Part shown: piece by piece, positions 60,725 through 64,000 of the stretch
Position numbering within the stretch: the stretch's first letter is position 1
How the letters are laid out: each line of letters starts with the position of its first letter
Origin: Bradyrhizobium nanningense
GTDB taxonomy: Bacteria; Pseudomonadota; Alphaproteobacteria; Rhizobiales; Xanthobacteraceae
DNA length: 64,000 nucleotides
Reading direction: 5' to 3'
Assembly (NCBI RefSeq): GCF_004114535.1
Contig: NZ_LBJC01000024.1
Location: forward strand, 62,001 to 126,000
The notes under the pieces: model-generated
What the model was told of the DNA's origin: nothing
Seen by the model: the letters and a program-made list of their open reading frames with translations, nothing else
Databases searched by the model: none
Made by a program: the position numbers and the translations under genes

Positions 60725-62533
60725 ATGTGGGCTGAGCAGCCAGAAACGATCGCCGCGATCGTGGCCGCGCATCGCGCGGGCACGCTGACGCCGGCAGAGA
60801 CGATCGCGCGGACCTATCAGCGCATCCGCGACCACGACGATCCCGCCATCTTCATCAGCCTGCGCGACGAGACGGATGCGGTCGCGGAGGCCGAGAGGCT
60901 CGCTGCGCGTGCGGATGCCGCCGACCTGCCGCTCTACGGCGTGCCGGTCGCGGTGAAGGACAATATCGACGCGCTGGGCTTTGCGACCACCGCGGCCTGC
61001 CCGGCCTTCTCCACTACGCCGACGCGCGACTCGACCGCGGTGGCTCGCCTGCGTGCCGCCGGCGCCATCGTCATCGGCAAGACCAATCTCGACCAGTTCG
61101 CGACCGGCCTCGTCGGCGTACGCTCGCCCTACGGCATTCCCAAGAATTCGGTCCGTGACGATCTCATCCCCGGCGGATCGAGCTCGGGCTCCGCAGTCGC
61201 CGTCGGCGCCGGCCTCGTTCCGCTGTCGCTCGGCACCGACACCGCCGGGTCGGGCCGCGTGCCGGCGATGCTCAACAACATCGTCGGGCTGAAACCGAGC
61301 CTCGGCATGATCTCGAATGCGGGCCTCGTGCCGGCCTGCCGCACGCTCGACTGCATCTCGGTATTCGCGCTGACAGTGGATGATGCTGCGCTTGCCCTCT
61401 CCGTGATGGCAGGCCCGGACCCGGCCGATCCGTTCTCACGCGACCGGCCGCCGGGCCCGCTCACACAATTCCCCGCAAATCTCCGCCTCGGCGTGCCGCG
61501 CAACGGACAACTGATCTTCTTCGGCGACAAGAAATCGGAAACCGCCTACGCCGATGCGCTGAAGCGCTGGACCGCGCTTGGCGCGACGCTGGTCGAGTTC
61601 GACCTCGAGCCGTTCTACGAGACGGCGCGACTGCTCTATGAGGGCCCGTGGGTCGCCGAGCGCTACCTCGTGATCAAGGATCTGCTCGCCTCCGCGCCTG
61701 ACGCGATCCATCCGGTGACGCGCGAGATCACGGCGGCGGGCGCGCGGCTCACGGCGGCCGAGACCTTTGCGGCACTGTACCGCCTGCAGGGCCTTCGCAA
61801 GATCGCCGAGCGCACCTTTGCCGATATCGACGCGCTGGTGCTGCCGACGGCGCCGACCGCCTATACGACCGCGCAGGTGCTCGCCAACCCGATCGAGCTC
61901 AACAGCCGGCTCGGGACCTACACCAATTTCGTCAACCTGCTCGACCTCTGCGGCCTCGCCGTGCCGGCCTCGATGCGCGCCGACGGCATTCCGTTCGGCA
62001 TCACGCTGCTCGCCCCCGCGGGACATGACGCGCTGCTCGCGAGCATTGGCCGCGTCTTCCAAGCGGATACGAAGCTCGGTCTCGGCGCGAAGGGCGCGGC
62101 TCAAGCTCTGCTCCCGCCGCTGCCGGCAAGCGGTGGCGACGACATTCCGATCGCGGTCGTCGGTGCGCATCTGTCCGGCATGGTGCTGAACGGCGAATTG
62201 AAAGCGCTGGACGCTAAGCCGATCGAGGCGACCAGGACTGCGCCCGATTACAAGCTCTACGCGCTCAAGACCACGCCGACGAAGCCCGGCCTGCTGCGTG
62301 TCGCAGCCGGCAAGGGCGCGTCGATCGAGCTGGAGATCTGGTCGCTGTCGCCATCCGCCTTCGGCAAGTTCGTCAACGCGATTCCATCGCCGATGGCGAT
62401 CGGCACGGTGCGGCTTGCGGACGGCCGCTCGGTGAAGGGGTTTTTGGTCGAGCCCGAAGTGCTCGGCGATGCCCGGGACATCACCAGCTACGGCGGTTGG
62501 CGGAAGTTCATGGCGGAAGCGGCGAAGGAGTGA
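60725..62533 (+). CDS. atzF: allophanate hydrolase
   Basis: The 602-aa amidase-signature enzyme has the catalytic triad in place: Lys in VPVAVKDNIDALG, and the Ser-cisSer pair in IPGGSSSGSAVAVG and LGTDTAGSGRVPA. The C-terminal domain from about residue 465 (IAVVGAHLSGMVLNGELKAL, then FLVEPEVLGDARDITSYGGW) is the allophanate-hydrolase-specific part. It splits allophanate to carbon dioxide and ammonia, the final step of urea, biuret or cyanurate breakdown. The start MWAEQPETI at 60725 gives the family length. It is followed by a shortened repeat and convergent regulator. Confidence 0.93.
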   Translation: MWAEQPETIAAIVAAHRAGTLTPAETIARTYQRIRDHDDPAIFISLRDETDAVAEAERLAARADAADLPLYGVPVAVKDNIDALGFATTAACPAFSTTPTRDSTAVARLRAAGAIVIGKTNLDQFATGLVGVRSPYGIPKNSVRDDLIPGGSSSGSAVAVGAGLVPLSLGTDTAGSGRVPAMLNNIVGLKPSLGMISNAGLVPACRTLDCISVFALTVDDAALALSVMAGPDPADPFSRDRPPGPLTQFPANLRLGVPRNGQLIFFGDKKSETAYADALKRWTALGATLVEFDLEPFYETARLLYEGPWVAERYLVIKDLLASAPDAIHPVTREITAAGARLTAAETFAALYRLQGLRKIAERTFADIDALVLPTAPTAYTTAQVLANPIELNSRLGTYTNFVNLLDLCGLAVPASMRADGIPFGITLLAPAGHDALLASIGRVFQADTKLGLGAKGAAQALLPPLPASGGDDIPIAVVGAHLSGMVLNGELKALDAKPIEATRTAPDYKLYALKTTPTKPGLLRVAAGKGASIELEIWSLSPSAFGKFVNAIPSPMAIGTVRLADGRSVKGFLVEPEVLGDARDITSYGGWRKFMAEAAKE

Positions 62534-62545
62534 TTCCGCTCCGCT

Positions 62546-62618
62546 GTCGTCCCGGACAAGCGCAGCTTTGGACAACGCATCGCGTTGTCCAAAGCGAAGC
62601 GCCGATCGCGGGGACGAC
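62546..62618. repeat. palindromic intergenic repeat (GTCGTCCCGGACAAGCG family), shortened copy
   Basis: Outer arms GTCGTCCCGGACAAGCG and GCGCCGATCGCGGGGACGAC remain, but the inner GATCCGGGACCC pair is deleted and replaced by TTTGGACAACGC / GCGTTGTCCAAA. It lies between convergent atzF and the GntR gene. Confidence 0.7.
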
Positions 62619-62643
62619 AGCGAGTGTGTAGCAACAACCCGCC

Positions 62644-63366
62644 CTACACCGACACCGCGTAGATCTCGTACTCCCCGCGCACCAGCTCGATATGCGCGCG
62701 CATCGCGGCGGCGGCGCCCTGCTTGTCGCCGCGCATGATGGCGACGACGACACGATCGTGCTCGGCTTGCGATTTGGCGAGGCGTCCGAGATTGCGGAAC
62801 TGGGCGCGACGGAACGGCTGCACGCGGACGCGGGTCGCGAGCGTGATCTCGGCGATGTAGCCGTTCTGCGAGCCCGCGTAGATCGCGTTGTGGAAGCGTT
62901 CGTTGACCTCGTGAAAGCGATCGGGATTGCCGGTGTAGCTCAGCACCCGCAGCTCCTCGTGGATGGCTTCCAGGCCGTGGCGCTCGGCCGCGGACATGCG
63001 CTCGGCAGCAAGGCCGGCGCACAGCGCCTCGAGCTCCGCCATCGCCTCGAACATGCTCTTGAGCCGCTCGATCGAGGGCTGCGCCACCACCGCGCCGCGA
63101 TGGGCACGCGCTTCGACGAGGCCGCTTGCCACGAGCTGACGCAGCGCCTCGCGCACCGGCGTCCGTGAGACGTTGAAGCGGCGCGCGACGTCGGTCTCGT
63201 CCAGCGGTGCGCCGGGGGCCAGGGCGCCGCGCACGATCTCGTCGGCGAGCTGCAGGCGCAGTTCCTCGGCGCGCGTGACCTTATGCACGCTCCGCTGCGC
63301 CCGGTCGACGCGCGGCACCACCGGTTCGGTCGGCAATGCTCCCTGCGGAAGATCGTCAAGCGTCAT
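62644..63366 (-). CDS. GntR family transcriptional regulator (FCD domain)
   Basis: The 240-aa protein has an N-terminal GntR winged HTH (ELRLQLADEIVRGALAPGAP, LDETDVARRFNVSRTPVREA) and a C-terminal FCD all-helical ligand domain (ELEALCAGLAAERMSAAE, RFHEVNERFHNAIYAGSQN, QAEHDRVVVAIMRGDKQGAA) with metal-binding histidines. The ATGA overlap with the upstream AtzH-like gene ties it to the amidase operon, so it probably regulates ureide or pyrimidine-like nitrogen use. It is convergent with atzF. Confidence 0.9.
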   Translation of the reverse strand: MTLDDLPQGALPTEPVVPRVDRAQRSVHKVTRAEELRLQLADEIVRGALAPGAPLDETDVARRFNVSRTPVREALRQLVASGLVEARAHRGAVVAQPSIERLKSMFEAMAELEALCAGLAAERMSAAERHGLEAIHEELRVLSYTGNPDRFHEVNERFHNAIYAGSQNGYIAEITLATRVRVQPFRRAQFRNLGRLAKSQAEHDRVVVAIMRGDKQGAAAAMRAHIELVRGEYEIYAVSV

Positions 63367-63758
63367 GCGATCTCTTTCGGCTCGTCGATGACGCTGACAT
63401 GGGCAGCGACGACGCGCCAACCCTCGGGAAAGCGGATCCAGGTCTGCATCTGCCGGCCGACTTTGCCCGGCGCCGTGTCGCGATAGAACAGGGTGGAGGC
63501 GACGGCCGTATCGCGGCCATAGCTGGTGATGACCGTCTTGGCGGTGCGGCGGTTGAGGCCGACCGGCGAGCGCGCGGCGCGGAATCCGCTTATCGCCTCA
63601 TAGCCGTAGAGGTTCTCGCCGATGCCATAGCGCAGCGTACGGGGATCCTTGCGAAAGAGCTCACCGAGCACGGCAACGTCGTTGCTGACGAGGGCCTGCT
63701 CATAACGATCGAACGCGGCTTTGACGTCCGCGATCACTTCGGGGAGATCGATCTCCAT
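63363..63758 (-). CDS. AtzH/HpxZ-like protein (DUF3225, NTF2-like fold)
   Basis: The 131-aa protein has an NTF2-like cone fold with YGIGENLYGYEAISGFRAAR, STLFYRDTAPGKVGRQMQTW and GWRVVAAHVSVIDEP. The family includes AtzH, which works in cyanurate breakdown, and HpxZ, linked to oxalurate use, both found next to AtzE-type amidases. The start at 63758 lies one base after the amidase stop. Enzyme activity versus accessory role cannot be settled from sequence. Confidence 0.85.
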   Translation of the reverse strand: MEIDLPEVIADVKAAFDRYEQALVSNDVAVLGELFRKDPRTLRYGIGENLYGYEAISGFRAARSPVGLNRRTAKTVITSYGRDTAVASTLFYRDTAPGKVGRQMQTWIRFPEGWRVVAAHVSVIDEPKEIA

Positions 63759-63759
63759 C

Positions 63760-64000
63760 TCAAATTCCTCTCGGCGACGGCGCAGCGACGACGCCCATCT
63801 TTTCCAACGCATACGCAACGCGGAGCGCAATGTCCTCGCGCCAGGGCGCAGCGATGATCTGCACGCCGATCGGCAGCGGCTCGAGCGGCACCGGGACTGC
63901 CACCACCGGCAGGCCGATGAACGAGATCGGCTGGGTGTGGATACCGATATTGGCGCGCACCGGCAGCTCGACGCCGTCGAGATTGAAATTCACCTGGCCG
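63760..64000 (-). CDS. atzE: AtzE-family amidase, C-terminal part (runs off the window)
   Basis: The last 80 codons of an amidase-signature protein are visible, with RANIGIHTQPISFIGLPVVA followed by VPLEPLPIGVQIIAAPWRED. The T-QP-SFIGLPV block is typical of AtzE, HpxY-like and related amidases. The catalytic residues are beyond the right edge. It precedes the AtzH-like and GntR genes in one transcript; an AtzG partner may lie upstream. Confidence 0.85.
   Translation of the reverse strand, partial: GQVNFNLDGVELPVRANIGIHTQPISFIGLPVVAVPVPLEPLPIGVQIIAAPWREDIALRVAYALEKMGVVAAPSPRGI

Overview
The window is GC-rich alphaproteobacterial chromosome. CYP199A-type P450, GcrA, a BjaI/BjaR-like quorum-sensing pair, the metZ-apaG-hslO-argF-argD-gcrA neighbourhood and mosaic palindromic intergenic repeats all point to Bradyrhizobium (or a close Nitrobacteraceae relative such as Rhodopseudomonas). 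I saw no plasmid, phage, transposase, rRNA, tRNA or CRISPR signature. It reads as ordinary chromosome with a dense set of aromatic-acid catabolic modules.

Layout. 1-9.6 kb: the 3' end of a metZ-like gene, an envelope acyl-transfer trio (OpgC-like membrane protein plus two periplasmic SGNH proteins, one with degenerate catalytic blocks), apaG, a long non-coding repeat region containing a heavily structured element, hslO, argF, argD and gcrA. 9.9-16.6 kb: the complete phosphate regulon phoB-phoU-pstB-pstA-pstC-pstS-phoR, read leftward, with a clear Pho box ahead of pstS. 16.6-22.2 kb: a flippase-like membrane protein, a BON/OmpA-like envelope protein with a small membrane partner, a polysaccharide deacetylase and an SDR. 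22.3-29.4 kb: the aerobic benzoyl-CoA (box) pathway: boxB, boxC, an alpha/beta hydrolase, benzoate-CoA ligase and the HTH/shikimate-kinase fusion regulator boxR, with a TGCA-N6-TGCA operator before boxC; boxA is not here. 29.6-31.2 kb: truncated haemoglobin, transglutaminase-like and PRC-barrel genes.

31.3-38.6 kb: an IclR regulator divergent from a Rieske oxygenase and a glutamine-synthetase-like ligase, facing a four-gene branched-chain-type ABC transporter without a binding protein. This is the least explained metabolic unit in the window. 39.1-41.2 kb: luxR-luxI quorum sensing with a near-perfect lux-box palindrome, followed by a translationally coupled 72-aa protein of unknown role. 41.6-51.2 kb: a LysR regulator and a probable quinate/shikimate uptake and catabolism operon (shikimate dehydrogenase, full ABC transporter, Gfo/Idh oxidoreductase, fused 3-dehydroshikimate dehydratase). 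51.3-54.1 kb: an orphan binding protein and a type II NADH dehydrogenase. 54.2-60.5 kb: a CYP199A P450, its [2Fe-2S] ferredoxin and a binding protein, divergent from a MarR gene; then a feruloyl-CoA-synthetase-like ligase divergent from a second MarR gene. 60.7-64 kb: allophanate hydrolase facing a GntR regulator, an AtzH/HpxZ-like protein and the end of an AtzE-type amidase.

The metabolic modules converge: P450 demethylation, the feruloyl-type ligase, dehydroshikimate dehydratase and the box pathway all feed plant-derived aromatics to central metabolism, each with its own local regulator, which fits a soil or plant-associated bacterium. The gaps between modules hold at least five families of palindromic intergenic repeats.
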